A DNA stretch of 64,000 nt from Actinoplanes sp. DH11 (GCF_020873875.1 NZ_JAHWGU010000012.1:124001-188000); one strand, 5' to 3'; positions 49,434 through 59,796 are shown, counted from the stretch's first letter. The notes: generated by a model from the letters alone, not told the origin. A program made the numbers and translations.

Positions 49434-50558
49434 TCAGTTCGCCTTCAGGCAGAGCAGGTAGCCGTCGCCCTCCTCGCTGGCGATCACCGCGCCTTCGCCG
49501 CCCTCGGCCAGCTTCTCCTCGAAGGTCTTGTCGCAGGCCGAGCTGTTCACGTCGGTGACCTTGTCGACCCGGCCGAGCACGGTGAACTTCGCGTCTGAGG
49601 CGGAGCACTCCACGATCTTGGCCTTGATGTCGGCGGCCTGCGCGCCCAGGTTCTCGTCCACCGAGATGCAGTCGCCGACCTTGGCCTCGGCGGTCGGGTC
49701 CTTGGCGAGCAGCGCGCCGAGACCGCCCTTGATCACCGCGATGATCACGAAAATGGCGATGGCGCCGAGGACCGCGAAGAGCTTGCTCTTCTTCTTTTTC
49801 TCCTCCTTCACCGGCTCCTGCGGAGACGGGAAGGCGGGCGTCTCACCGGCCGGCGGGAACCCGGGCTGCTGCGGGAACCCGGGCTGCTGACCGTAACCGG
49901 GCTGCTGCGGGATCTCGGGCTGCTGGCCGTAACCCGGCTGCTGGCCGTAAGCGGGCTGTTGGAAGCCGCCCTCTTGCGGATATCCGCCCTGCTGCTGGTA
50001 TCCGCCCTGCTGCGGGACGCTCTGCTGCTGCGCGTTACCCGGCCCGCCCTGCTGCGGGAAAGCCGCCGGCTGCTGGCCGAAGCCGGGCTGCTGCGGGTAA
50101 CCGCCGTCCTGCGGCTGACCGGGCTGCGCCGGGTAACCGCCCTGCTGGCCGTGACCGCCCTGCTGCGGGTAGCCACCTTGCTGCGGGTAACCACCCTGGG
50201 CGCCCTGCGGCGGATAGCCGGGCTGACCGTGCCCAGCCTGGTCGTAGCCGGACCGGCCGTACCCCGGCTGGCCGTAAGAGCCCTGACCGTACCCAGGCTG
50301 ACCATTCCCGGGCTGACCACTACCCGACTGACCGTAACCGGACTGGCCGAAAGCGGGCTGACCATGACCCGGCTGATCGAAAGCGGGCTGGTCGTAGCCG
50401 GGCTGCTGGTCGTAGCCGGGCTGCTGGCCGTACCCGGGCTGCTGCCCGTGACCCGGCGCGCCGGCCGGAGGGTAGCCAGGGGCGCCCTGCTGGGGGTGGC
50501 CGCCTCCCGGCGGCGGGTAGGCGCCGCCGGGCTGGGCAGGCAGAACCGGGTCAGTCAT
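49434..50558 (-). CDS. LppU/SCO3897-like protein with Gly-Tyr-Gln-rich region
   Basis: A 374-residue protein in three parts. Residues 1-240 are built almost only from Gly, Gln, Pro and Tyr, in tandem units such as PGYGQQ and PQQGGY. A basic KEEKKKKSK segment precedes one membrane span (about 263-285, [20 protein letters not shown]). A soluble 90-residue extracytoplasmic domain follows with four Cys ([29 protein letters not shown]). The C-terminal part fits the LppU/SCO3897 family. The N-terminal tail has the composition of low-complexity domains that can phase-separate. Function unknown. Confidence 0.75.
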   Translation of the reverse strand: MTDPVLPAQPGGAYPPPGGGHPQQGAPGYPPAGAPGHGQQPGYGQQPGYDQQPGYDQPAFDQPGHGQPAFGQSGYGQSGSGQPGNGQPGYGQGSYGQPGYGRSGYDQAGHGQPGYPPQGAQGGYPQQGGYPQQGGHGQQGGYPAQPGQPQDGGYPQQPGFGQQPAAFPQQGGPGNAQQQSVPQQGGYQQQGGYPQEGGFQQPAYGQQPGYGQQPEIPQQPGYGQQPGFPQQPGFPPAGETPAFPSPQEPVKEEKKKKSKLFAVLGAIAIFVIIAVIKGGLGALLAKDPTAEAKVGDCISVDENLGAQAADIKAKIVECSASDAKFTVLGRVDKVTDVNSSACDKTFEEKLAEGGEGAVIASEEGDGYLLCLKAN

Positions 50559-50732
50559 CGGGTTTCCTCTCGAGGGGCACGACCGGTAATCAGCCGCAGC
50601 ACGGGAGGATAGCGATCGGCGCGACTTCCGCGCGACCCCTCACCAGGCGTTATTCGCCACTCGGTGCGGGTTGCGCGATATCGCTGGGCGATGCGGGAGC
50701 GGAACTCGGCGTAATGATCGCGGACGGTGACG

Positions 50733-51680
50733 TCACGGAAGCCCCGACGGCGACGGCGCGGCCGGCTCGGCAGGCCCCTCGGAGGGCTCTGCCCGGCGGG
50801 GGTCGCTGTTGCCGGCGGACGAGCGGAACGGTGCCTGCTCCGGGCAGTACGGGTAGCCGAGCTGCCGGCTGGCGACCCAGTTCCCGGTGCCCTCCTCGTA
50901 GCAGCCGGGGTCACCGAACCGCATCGGGTTGCCGTACTGGTCGTAGAGCTGCGCACCCTGCACCAGGTTGCCCCGGCTGTCGTAGACGAAGACGTCCCGC
51001 ACGTCGCTGTACTCGCTGACGTAGCTCATCTCCAGGTAGGCGCCGTCGCGGGCCTGGCCGTCGGTCTCCAGGAAACCGGCGAACGCGAAGATCGCCAGGG
51101 CGACACCCCCGCCGCGGAGCAGCAGACGCGGCATCCGCTGGGCCGGTTCGCCTCGGCGGCCCAGCCAGATGGAGCCCAGCACCGCGGCGGCGAGCAGCAG
51201 CAGGGCCACCAGCTCGTTGTTGCCGATCCGGGGCAGCAGCCCGATCGGCCCGCCGTTGTCGTCGACGACGTAGGCGAAGGCCATCGCCACCAGGTAACCG
51301 CGGAGCACCCACCACGCGGGGCGCAGCAGCACGAGGAATTCGCTCGCTTTCGCGTACCCCAGCAGGGGCCCGAAGCGCACATCCGCCCGCCGCATCGCGT
51401 CGCGGGCCTGAGCACGGAGCTGACCGAGGCGCGCACCGCGTGCCGGACGCTCGTCGGCGGCAGCGTCCGCCAGGCCGGCGCTGGCGATCAGCTCGGCGGC
51501 GTAGGTGGACGGCGAGCCGAGCCGGCCGACCAGGGTGCCGCCGCCCTCCGCGAGGACCTCGGCGAGGTGCTCGGGAAGATCCTCGAGCAACTCCTCACGC
51601 GTGGCGGCGGGCAGACCCCCGAGCGCCTGCCGCACCCCCTCGACGTAGTTGAAGATCTCGTCCTGTGCCGTGACGTTCAC
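50733..51680 (-). CDS. HAAS-domain membrane protein, PadR partner
   Basis: A 315-residue protein. Residues about 5-60 are a HAAS/DUF1700-type helical domain (YVEGVRQALGGLPAATREEL, LPEHLAEVLAEGG) common in proteins encoded next to PadR regulators. Residues about 115-215 hold three or four membrane spans. A 100-residue extracytoplasmic part ends in a Pro/Ser/Ala-rich tail. The GTG at 51680 overlaps the PadR stop (GTGA). Confidence 0.8.
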   Translation of the reverse strand: MNVTAQDEIFNYVEGVRQALGGLPAATREELLEDLPEHLAEVLAEGGGTLVGRLGSPSTYAAELIASAGLADAAADERPARGARLGQLRAQARDAMRRADVRFGPLLGYAKASEFLVLLRPAWWVLRGYLVAMAFAYVVDDNGGPIGLLPRIGNNELVALLLLAAAVLGSIWLGRRGEPAQRMPRLLLRGGGVALAIFAFAGFLETDGQARDGAYLEMSYVSEYSDVRDVFVYDSRGNLVQGAQLYDQYGNPMRFGDPGCYEEGTGNWVASRQLGYPYCPEQAPFRSSAGNSDPRRAEPSEGPAEPAAPSPSGLP

Positions 51681-52006
51681 GCCGTCCCCCGCTCGCGAAG
51701 CAGATCGTCCATGACCGATGCGAAGCTGTGCCAGATCTTGCCGGACCGTTGCAGCTCGGCGCGGCCGGCCGCATTTATCGCGTAGTACTTCCGGTGCGGA
51801 CCCTCGTCGCTGGGCACCACGTAGCTGGTCAGCAAGCCGCTGTTGAAGAGGCGGCGCAGGGTGCCGTAGACGGAGGCGTCACCGACGTCCTCGATGCCGG
51901 CGGCCCGGAGCCGGCGGAGGATGTCGTAGCCGTAACCGTCCTCGTCCCGCAGGACGGCCAGGACCGCCAGGTCGAGCACGCCCTTGAGCAACTGGGTCGG
52001 ATCCAC
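51677..52006 (-). CDS. PadR-family transcriptional regulator
   Basis: A 109-residue PadR protein: DPTQLLKGVLDLAVLAVLRD, GDASVYGTLRRLFNSGLL (recognition helix) and wing EGPHRKYYAINAAGR. The GTG at 52006 is preferred over ATG 52027 because it gives the family N-terminus and lies 7 nt after a good -10 element, fitting leaderless translation. The downstream HAAS protein overlaps it. This is the second PadR-membrane protein pair in the window. Confidence 0.88.
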   Translation of the reverse strand: MDPTQLLKGVLDLAVLAVLRDEDGYGYDILRRLRAAGIEDVGDASVYGTLRRLFNSGLLTSYVVPSDEGPHRKYYAINAAGRAELQRSGKIWHSFASVMDDLLRERGTA

Positions 52007-52043
52007 GCGAGGCACACTACTGTGCATTCCGGAGTACCGTCAA
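52007..52043 (-). promoter_or_regulatory. Leaderless promoter of PadR-HAAS operon
   Basis: On the minus strand TTGACG (52038-52043), an 18-nt spacer and TAGTGT (52014-52019) precede the GTG at 52006 by 7 nt. The spacing places the transcription start on the start codon. Confidence 0.6.
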
Positions 52044-52080
52044 CAAAGGACTACCGGGGCGGACGCTCCGATGTGCGGTC

Positions 52081-52113
52081 GGTCAGCCCTCGGTCAGCCC
52101 TCGGTCAGCCCTC
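52081..52113. repeat. 11-bp triple repeat across the ppx stop
   Basis: GGTCAGCCCTC is repeated three times exactly. The stop codon of the exopolyphosphatase gene (52105-52107) lies in the third unit, so changes in copy number would sit beyond or at the coding end. Confidence 0.85.
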
Positions 52114-53016
52114 AGCCAGGCCGAAGGCGATCCCGTCGAGGATGTCGTGTTCGGACGCGATGACGACGTCGTGGCCGGACCGCTCCACGATGATCTGCTC
52201 GATCAGCGCGCCGGCCCCGATCACGTCGGCCCGGCCCGGATGCATCACCGGCAACGACCGGCGCTCGGCGACGGTCATCGACAGCAGCTCACGGGTCACC
52301 CGGGTGACGTCCGCGGCAGTGGCCCGGCTGTGGTGGATGCGCTCCGAGTCGTACCCGGGCAGGTCGAGAGCCAGGGCCGCGACGGTCGTGACCGTGCCGG
52401 CCAGACCGACCAGAGTCCTGGCCGCGCTGCCGGAGACGGCCGCCAGGGCCGTGTCGACGGCAGCCGTGATGTCGGCCTCCGCCGCGGCCAGCTCCGCCGC
52501 CGTCGGGGGATCACCGTGCAGGTGACGCTCGGTCATCCGGACACAGCCGATGTCCATCGAGATGGCGTGCTCGACGCCGGTCGTGCCGGTGACGAACTCG
52601 GTGGAGCCACCGCCCAGGTCGAAGACGAGGTAGGGGCCCTCCGCCTCCAGGCCTTGCACCGCGCCGAGGAACGACAGCGTCGCCTCCTCCTCGCCGGTGA
52701 TCACCTCCGGATCGATGCCGAGCACACCGCGGACCATGTCGCGGAACTCCTGCGCGTTACCGGCATCCCGGGTCGCCGAGGTGGCGCACATCCGCACCCG
52801 GCCCACGCCCAGCTCGGCGATCTCCGCGGCGTACCCCAGCAGCGCCAGCCGGGTCCGTTCGATCGCGGCCGGCGCGAGCAGGCCGGTCCGGTCCACGCCC
52901 TCCCCCAGCCGCACGATCTCCATCCGGCGGGCGACGTCGACCAGCTTGTCCCCGTCGACGTCGGCGATCAGCAGACGGATCGCGTTCGTACCGCAGTCGA
53001 TGGCGGCGACTCTCAT
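52105..53016 (-). CDS. ppx: Exopolyphosphatase/guanosine pentaphosphatase (Ppx/GppA) family
   Basis: A 303-residue protein of the ASKHA fold. RVAAIDCGTNAIRLLIADV is the first phosphate loop, CATSATRDAGN and GEEEATLSFLGA the middle motifs, and YLVFDLGGGSTEF the second phosphate loop. Its short length equals the M. tuberculosis Ppx1-type proteins (Rv1026 follows the DUF501 gene there). It hydrolyses polyphosphate or ppGpp precursors; which one cannot be decided from sequence. The ATG at 53016 gives the family start. Confidence 0.88.
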   Translation of the reverse strand: MRVAAIDCGTNAIRLLIADVDGDKLVDVARRMEIVRLGEGVDRTGLLAPAAIERTRLALLGYAAEIAELGVGRVRMCATSATRDAGNAQEFRDMVRGVLGIDPEVITGEEEATLSFLGAVQGLEAEGPYLVFDLGGGSTEFVTGTTGVEHAISMDIGCVRMTERHLHGDPPTAAELAAAEADITAAVDTALAAVSGSAARTLVGLAGTVTTVAALALDLPGYDSERIHHSRATAADVTRVTRELLSMTVAERRSLPVMHPGRADVIGAGALIEQIIVERSGHDVVIASEHDILDGIAFGLAEG

Positions 53017-53023
53017 CAGACCC

Positions 53024-53518
53024 TCACAGGTGCAGCAGCATCCGGGTGTTGCCAAGCGTGTTGGGCTTGACCCGCTCCAGGTCCAGAAATTCGGCAACAC
53101 CCTCGTCGTACGAGCGGAGCAGCTGCTCGTAGACCGTGTGCGGTACCGGCGCCCCGTCGATCTCGGTGAACCCGAACGAGCCGAAGAAGCGGGTCTCGAA
53201 GGTCAGGCAGAAAACCCGGGCCACACCCAGGGCGCGCGCCTCGTCGAGGAGCGCGGCGACGATCCGGTGGCCGATCCGCTGCCCGCGCCGCGCCGGGTCG
53301 ACGGCGACCGTGCGGATCTCGGCGAGGTCCTCCCACATGACGTGCAGGGCGCCGCAGCCGGCGACCGTGCCGTCGTCGTCGGCGGCCACCCAGAACTCCT
53401 GCACCTGCTCGTACAGCGTGACCGTCGCCTTGCTGAGCAGCCGCCGGTCGGCGGTGTACGTGTCCACCAGGGACCGGATCGCCTTGATGTCGCCGGTCCG
53501 CGCGCGCCGGACGATCAT
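53024..53518 (-). CDS. argA: GNAT-type N-acetylglutamate synthase
   Basis: A 164-residue acetyltransferase closely matching the short actinobacterial NAGS (M. tuberculosis Rv2747) in IVRRARTGDIKAIRSLVDTY, GCGALHVMWEDLAEIRTVAV, FCLTFETRFFGSFGFTEIDG and GVAEFLDLERVKPNTLGNTR. It makes N-acetylglutamate for arginine synthesis. The ATG at 53518 overlaps the DUF501 stop (ATGA); a longer frame is only the shadow of the DUF501 repeat tail. Its place inside the eno-ppx cluster differs from mycobacteria. Confidence 0.87.
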   Translation of the reverse strand: MIVRRARTGDIKAIRSLVDTYTADRRLLSKATVTLYEQVQEFWVAADDDGTVAGCGALHVMWEDLAEIRTVAVDPARRGQRIGHRIVAALLDEARALGVARVFCLTFETRFFGSFGFTEIDGAPVPHTVYEQLLRSYDEGVAEFLDLERVKPNTLGNTRMLLHL

Positions 53519-54069
53519 TTCTCGGTGGTCTTGCCGGCCGTGGTGCTGCCGGCCGTGGTGCTGCCGGCCGTGATTCTGGCCGCCGTGCACGACCCACCCG
53601 ACCAGTACGGCCCGACCGCGTCACGCACCTCGTCGCCGAACGGGTTCACCCCCGGCCCGGCCGCGAGCGCGTGACCCAGGTGCACGTGCAGGCACTTCAC
53701 CCGGTCCGGCATCCCGCCCGCGGACACCTTGGCGATCTCCGGGACGTCCTCGATCGCGGTCCGCCGCTCCAGGTAGTCCTCGTGCGCGGCCCGGTAGTGC
53801 TGCGCCAGCTCCGGGTCGGTGCTGAGACGCTCCTGCATGTCCCGCATCACGCCGGCCGACTCCAGCCGGCTGCACGCGGCGGTGGCGTGCGGGCAGGTCA
53901 GGTAGAACAGCGTCGGGAACGGCGTGCCGTCATCCAGGCGCGGGGCGGTCTCCACCACGTCCGGGTTGCCGCACGGGCAGCGGTGCGCGACCGCCCGGGT
54001 GCCGCGGGGCGGACGGCCCAGCTGCGCCGCGACGGTTTCGAGGTCTTCAGGAGTTGGTGCTTCAGCCAT
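53515..54069 (-). CDS. DUF501 protein with repetitive C-terminal tail
   Basis: A 184-residue protein. Conserved features are RCPCGNPDVVETAPRLDDGT, FPTLFYLTCPHATAACSRLES and RVKCLHVHLGHALA, rich in Cys and His. The family (Rv1025) is always close to eno and divIC; function unknown. The last 20 residues contain TAGSTTAGSTTAGKTT, encoded by 15-bp repeats. It is coupled by overlap to divIC upstream (TGATG) and argA downstream. Confidence 0.85.
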   Translation of the reverse strand: MAEAPTPEDLETVAAQLGRPPRGTRAVAHRCPCGNPDVVETAPRLDDGTPFPTLFYLTCPHATAACSRLESAGVMRDMQERLSTDPELAQHYRAAHEDYLERRTAIEDVPEIAKVSAGGMPDRVKCLHVHLGHALAAGPGVNPFGDEVRDAVGPYWSGGSCTAARITAGSTTAGSTTAGKTTEK

Positions 54070-54620
54070 CAGTTCGGGGGCTCCGCATTCGCGGCTTGGA
54101 CGCTGCTCCACAGCGTGTCGTACCAACGGTCGGGTGCGGCCGCCGGCGCTTTCTTGTTGGCGTCGCGAGCGGCGCCTTCCGGGTCGGGATAGACCAGAAG
54201 CGGTGTCTCACCGGGACGGACGTAGAAGTACTTCTCCCGCGCCTGGATGCGCAGGTACTCGTCGTCCTGCCACTTCTCCACCTCTTTGGCGGTCGCCGCG
54301 ATCTCCGCACGCTGCTCCGTGACACCCTGCTCCATCTGCGCGATCTGCGTTTCCTGCTCGAGGTAGACGCGCAGCGGATAGGTGTAGGCCAGCGCCAGGG
54401 CCACGAACACCGCGATCAGGATGGTGGCCCGGCCGGTCAGCGCGCGCGGGCGCGGTGCGTCGGTGCGCTTCACGGCTTCGCCGCCCTCGGAACCGGACCC
54501 GCGGCGGGAGGACGGCACCCGGATCGGCCCGGTGTTGCGGCTCCGGGAACCTGTCGGACGTCCACCGGCGCCCGGGCGGCGGGACGGGCCCTGCCCGCTC
54601 GGCAGGCGACGCTGCGTCAT
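54069..54620 (-). CDS. divIC: Septum formation initiator (DivIC/FtsB family)
   Basis: A 183-residue protein with a basic disordered cytosolic N-terminus (1-60), one membrane span near 62-82 (ATILIAVFVALALAYTYPL), a coiled coil (EQETQIAQMEQGVTEQRAEI) and an extracytoplasmic end with DDEYLRIQAREKYFYVRPGE, the family signature. It belongs to the FtsL/FtsQ/DivIC divisome complex. Next to eno and DUF501 as in M. tuberculosis (Rv1024). Confidence 0.9.
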   Translation of the reverse strand: MTQRRLPSGQGPSRRPGAGGRPTGSRSRNTGPIRVPSSRRGSGSEGGEAVKRTDAPRPRALTGRATILIAVFVALALAYTYPLRVYLEQETQIAQMEQGVTEQRAEIAATAKEVEKWQDDEYLRIQAREKYFYVRPGETPLLVYPDPEGAARDANKKAPAAAPDRWYDTLWSSVQAANAEPPN

Positions 54621-54650
54621 TTCTGCCCTCCCCCGCCTGGCCGTCCGGTC

Positions 54651-54698
54651 GTTGTGACGCCCGCTCGAACCTACGTCGGCCGGCGCGGGCGTCACAAC
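54651..54698 (-). terminator. Hairpin after enolase gene
   Basis: GTTGTGACGCCCGC (54651-54664) pairs perfectly with GCGGGCGTCACAAC (54685-54698) with a 20-nt loop. It lies 23 bp past the eno stop and before the divIC start, so it may reduce read-through into divIC. Confidence 0.6.
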
Positions 54699-54720
54699 CT
54701 CATGATCTGTCGCCGGTTCG

Positions 54721-56019
<1,299 letters not shown>

Positions 56020-56174
56020 CTAACAGTTGGACGATTACAGTTTCGGTCCGCGACCCTGCGGGCCGACCACGACCTGAGCGTATCGAGTCGGGCGGTGAGC
56101 CGTTCGCGGGGCCGGACAAGTTCGCACCCGGTTTACCTCAAACCCGCACCCCGGCGGCCGAACCAGAAGTCACT

Positions 56175-56807
56175 ATGACCAGTGACAGGTTCCCCTCCGG
56201 CTTCCTCGCTGAGGGCTCGCGCGTCGAGCTGGACAACGGCGAGCAACGCATCCCCGACATCCGGGTCCTCCGGGCCTCCGCCACGGCCGTGACCCTCTCC
56301 CTCGCCCTCGACCACATGCCGCCGCACCGGTCCGTGGTGACCTTGCGCGGGCCGGCCGGGCCGCGTGGCAGGTACGCCGTCCGGGGCACCGTGGCCGGCG
56401 TCGACGAGAACCGTGCCGAGATCAAGCTGCACGGGGAGCCCTCGGTCGAACAGCTGCGCAACTACGTGCGTGGCGGCGGGGGCGAAAGCGTCCTGCTGGT
56501 ACGTCCCGGTGAGCGCGAGGCGATCGGCGCGGTGCACGACATCAGCGAGAGCTCGGTGCGCGCCCACTTCACCGACGTCGACCTGCGACCCGGCACCGAC
56601 ATGCTGCTCCGCGTGCAGCTCGGCGACGACGTGGTGGAGTTCCCTGCGGTCGCCACCAAGGTCAGCACGATCCGCCAGCGGGTGCCGGTCCGCGGTCCGC
56701 TGATGGTGGAGTTGGTGGCGGTCTTCGAACAGGACGAGCGCCAGGCCCGGATAATCCGCCGATACGTGCTGCGCCAGCAGGTCGCCCGGGCCCGGGAATC
56801 CGCCTGA
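56175..56807 (+). CDS. PilZ-like, probable cyclic-di-GMP-binding protein
   Basis: A 210-residue soluble protein. The first 95 residues form a YcgR-like N-terminal beta barrel. The second half looks like a PilZ domain: RNYVR provides an RxxxR motif, and AVHDISESSVRAHF stands in the D/NxSxxG position with Ser for Gly. Degenerate motifs make nucleotide binding likely but not certain. If it binds c-di-GMP, the GGDEF-EAL protein in this window could supply the signal. ATG 56175 has a weak ribosome site. Confidence 0.6.
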   Translation: MTSDRFPSGFLAEGSRVELDNGEQRIPDIRVLRASATAVTLSLALDHMPPHRSVVTLRGPAGPRGRYAVRGTVAGVDENRAEIKLHGEPSVEQLRNYVRGGGGESVLLVRPGEREAIGAVHDISESSVRAHFTDVDLRPGTDMLLRVQLGDDVVEFPAVATKVSTIRQRVPVRGPLMVELVAVFEQDERQARIIRRYVLRQQVARARESA

Positions 56808-56890
56808 CCCCACGTCCGGACTGACCCGATCGTGGACGTCGGTCGGTAACTCGATTGCGGACCGTCGATGCCGTGGGCCAGGGTGGTGCC

Positions 56891-57565
56891 GTGCCCGCCC
56901 TCCCGCGACACCCTCTCGTCCTCACCGTGGCGTTCCTGGCGACCATGTCCGGCTCGGGCGCCTGCTCCGGGCTGCAGCAGGCGCACGCCGCCGGTGACAC
57001 GCACGGCGACCTGGTCTCCGAGGTCGCCGCGTCGCTGGCCGCGCCAAACCCGGCCTACACCGCGACCTACCGCCTCGCCGGCGGTGACACCGCCCGGGTG
57101 ACGACGGGGACGGCGCCGGACCGGACCGCTTACGAATACCCGGGTGGGCGACTGATCCGCACCCCGTCGGCGGTCACCCGCTGCGCGCGCGACGTCTGCA
57201 CCGCCACCGACCCGGACAGCGCCGAGAGCCTGCCGCCGGGTGCCGGCCTGATCACGGACGCTCAGGTGGTGGCGCTGCTGGAGGCGGCCGCGATCGATCC
57301 CGACCCGGAGGTCACGCAGCGGGACACCACCCTGGCCGGGCGGCACGCCACCTGTCTGACACTGACCGGCGTGGAGGGCGCGGAGGCCAACGCCTTCGAC
57401 GTGTGCGTGACGGTCGGCGGTGTCCTGGCCGCCTTCCAGGGCACGATCGGCGGGGCGCAGGTCGACACGGTGCTCGCCGAGTTCGCCGAGCAGGCCGACG
57501 CCGGCGACTTCCTCGTCCCGGCGGGCGCGAAATTGATCGACCGCCGAACCGGCCAGGGCAACTGA
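56891..57565 (+). CDS. Putative secreted lipoprotein
   Basis: From GTG 56891 the product is 224 residues. The N-terminus has a hydrophobic signal segment ending GSGACSG, an imperfect lipobox. The mature part is polar with an internal Cys pair (VTRCARDVCTATD), a repeat-free beta-rich domain and a C-terminal GAKLIDRRTGQ. An upstream TTG at 56855 would lengthen the signal. It follows the PilZ-like gene after 83 bp. Family not recognised. Confidence 0.6.
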   Translation: MPALPRHPLVLTVAFLATMSGSGACSGLQQAHAAGDTHGDLVSEVAASLAAPNPAYTATYRLAGGDTARVTTGTAPDRTAYEYPGGRLIRTPSAVTRCARDVCTATDPDSAESLPPGAGLITDAQVVALLEAAAIDPDPEVTQRDTTLAGRHATCLTLTGVEGAEANAFDVCVTVGGVLAAFQGTIGGAQVDTVLAEFAEQADAGDFLVPAGAKLIDRRTGQGN

Positions 57566-58169
57566 CCGCCAACGTCCACCGGGTCGGCCGGCCGCGGTCT
57601 TGACCGGTTCCACCGGCATTCGACCACTCGGCTTCCACCGCTTGCCACCCCTCGGGCGTGCCCGGCCTGACGCCTGCTGCCCTCCTCGGGGTGCCCGGGC
57701 TGACGCCTGCTGCCCTCGGGCGGGCCCGGGATCGCGCAAAGAGCCCAGCAGCCCCAGCGACAGCACCCGCGCCCAGCTGTCACCCACGGTCGCCCAAACC
57801 ACCCTCCGGCAACCCTGAGCGACAGCCGAGCCGCCCCCGGTTGAGGACGACGACGCGGACAGTGCCGCCCAACAACTGCCGAGCCGGAACACCCCAGGTC
57901 CGCAGCGATTGTTGTCCCGGAGTCCGATGAGACCGCCCGCCGACGTTCATGGATGCCACATGGGGGACGCTGGCAGTTTCTGCACACCACCTGCGGCCCT
58001 CGCCGAGATTGGACAGGACAGAGGTCAGGGCGGAGCAAGCCCACACGCGGCCCGGGCGGCGCGGCGCGGCAGACGAGCCCGGCGCGCGGCAGACGAGCCC
58101 GGCACCCGGGAAACGAGCCCGGCAGGCGGCAGGCGGGCGCGCGGCGCGCGGCAGGCGGGCGCGGGTGGG
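57566..58169. other. Gene-free interval of 0.6 kb with short repeats
   Basis: No convincing coding frame. Two imperfect copies of about 32 bp with the core CTGACGCCTGCTGCCCTC occur at 57657-57720, and three imperfect GGCAGACGAGCCCGGC-type units at about 58065-58125. The rest shows nothing clear. Confidence 0.6.
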
Positions 58170-59786
58170 TCAGACGCCCAGCAGGGTGCGCAGGTGGCGG
58201 GGTGGTGGGGAGCCGTGTGCCAGCATCGCGTCGTGCCAGGCTCGGGGGGTGGCGCCGAACGGGCGGGCGGCGGCGATGGCGGCCACCTCGGTGTAGCCGA
58301 CGAAGTAGGTGGAGAGCTGGGTGGAGGTGAGCAGCGCGCGGCGCCACTTGCCGGCGGCCTCGCCCTCCTCCTGGAAGCCGCGGCCGGTCATCAGCTGCAT
58401 GGCTTCGGCCTCGGACAGGTCGTCGCAGTGGGTTAGCTGGTCGACGATCGCGTTGAGGGTCATCCGCAGTTGCATCTTGAGCTGCTGCAACTTGACCGGG
58501 AGGCCGCCGAACCCGAGGTCGGTCATGGCCTCCTCGGCGTAGACCGCCCAGCCCTCGACGAACGGGCCGGAGAGGCCCAGGGCCCGGACGCGGGTGGCTG
58601 CCCGGAAGCGCCGGGAGTGGGCGAGCTGGAGGAAGTGGCCGGGCATCGCCTCGTGCACGGTCAGGTTGCGGATCATCTGGTCGTTGTATTCGCGGTAGAA
58701 GCTGCGGACCCGCTCGGCCGGCCAGTCCGCCGGGGCCGGCGCGATGCAGTAGAACGTGGGCACGTCGGCCGTCTCCAGAGGGCCGGGCGAGTCGCAGTAG
58801 GCGACGGCGACGCCGCGGGCGAACTCCGGCATCTCCTCGATCACGCACGGGTCGTCCAGCAGCGACACCACGTCGTGCTCCCGGACGAAGGCGGCCGCCT
58901 CGTCCATCGCCCGCCGGGCCAGCCCGACGATGGTGGTGTTGCCGGGATGCTGCTCGGCCACGCCGTCCAGCGCGCGCCGCACGGTCTCGTCGGTGGCCGG
59001 GCCGCCGGTCAGCCGGGCGGCGAAGACCCGCAGCTCCTCGCTGACCCGGTCGAGGTTGGCCCGGGCCCGGGAGAGCACCTCGGCCGCGGAGAGCTCGGTG
59101 TCGAGGGTGTGCCACAGCCGCGCCTCCCAGAGCCGGCGGCCGAGGCGGGGGTCGCGGCCGGGCTCACCGCTGTCGAGCCGGGCCCGCAGCCAGGTGTCGA
59201 ACTCGCCGAGCGCGGCAAGCGCGGCGGTGGCGGCCGGCTCGACGGTGCCGCGCAGCCCGGGCTCCTGGACGAGCAGGGCGGGCACCTCGTCGCGGATCAG
59301 CGCGGCCGTGCCGGCGAACTGGCCGGCTGCCGTCTCGGCGTGAACGCGGGGCACGTCGCTCAGGCCGGCCCGGGCGGTGGCGAGCGCGTCCGGGATCGCG
59401 GCGAGGCGGCCGGCCAGGCTGGTCAGCCGCTCGGCGGCGGGGGCGAACGGGCGGGCGAGCAGCGCGTGCAGCAACGGGCCCGGGTTGTGCTCCAGCGGGT
59501 TCCACTCGTGCTCGCGGACCTCGGTCAGCTCGAACGCGGCCCGCTCGACGAGGGCTGTCAGGATCGCGTGGCCGACCTGGTCCTCGGGGCCGAGACCGTC
59601 GGGGTCGACGCCGCTGAGCGCGTCACCGGCGTCGCGCAGCATGGCCACCCGGGCGGCCACCCCGGGCCCGGAGAGGTCGGGCAGCCGATCGTCGAAGCGA
59701 TGGTCACCGGCGTAGGTGGCTATCCCGGGGTCGCTCTCCAGGAGAGCGTCGACGATGCGCTCGGTGAGCGGCACGAACTCAGCCAT
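58170..59786 (-). CDS. DUF885 family zinc-peptidase-like protein
   Basis: A 538-residue mainly helical protein. NLTVHEAMPGHFLQLAHSRR carries the HExxxGH motif of the DUF885 family, related to M3-type metallopeptidases, and EGWAVYAEEAMTDLG supplies the third, Glu ligand region. The peptidase role is by family resemblance; substrates are unknown. The ATG 59786 gives AEFVPLTERIVDALL. It starts 11 bp after the mazG stop and is likely in the same transcript. Confidence 0.85.
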   Translation of the reverse strand: MAEFVPLTERIVDALLESDPGIATYAGDHRFDDRLPDLSGPGVAARVAMLRDAGDALSGVDPDGLGPEDQVGHAILTALVERAAFELTEVREHEWNPLEHNPGPLLHALLARPFAPAAERLTSLAGRLAAIPDALATARAGLSDVPRVHAETAAGQFAGTAALIRDEVPALLVQEPGLRGTVEPAATAALAALGEFDTWLRARLDSGEPGRDPRLGRRLWEARLWHTLDTELSAAEVLSRARANLDRVSEELRVFAARLTGGPATDETVRRALDGVAEQHPGNTTIVGLARRAMDEAAAFVREHDVVSLLDDPCVIEEMPEFARGVAVAYCDSPGPLETADVPTFYCIAPAPADWPAERVRSFYREYNDQMIRNLTVHEAMPGHFLQLAHSRRFRAATRVRALGLSGPFVEGWAVYAEEAMTDLGFGGLPVKLQQLKMQLRMTLNAIVDQLTHCDDLSEAEAMQLMTGRGFQEEGEAAGKWRRALLTSTQLSTYFVGYTEVAAIAAARPFGATPRAWHDAMLAHGSPPPRHLRTLLGV

Positions 59787-59796
59787 GCCGAGAAAA

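Noticed and set aside
57262-59115. A 617-codon minus frame across the 57.6-58.2 kb gap
   Set aside because: It overlaps the DUF885 gene in another frame and consists of Arg/Ala/Pro runs.
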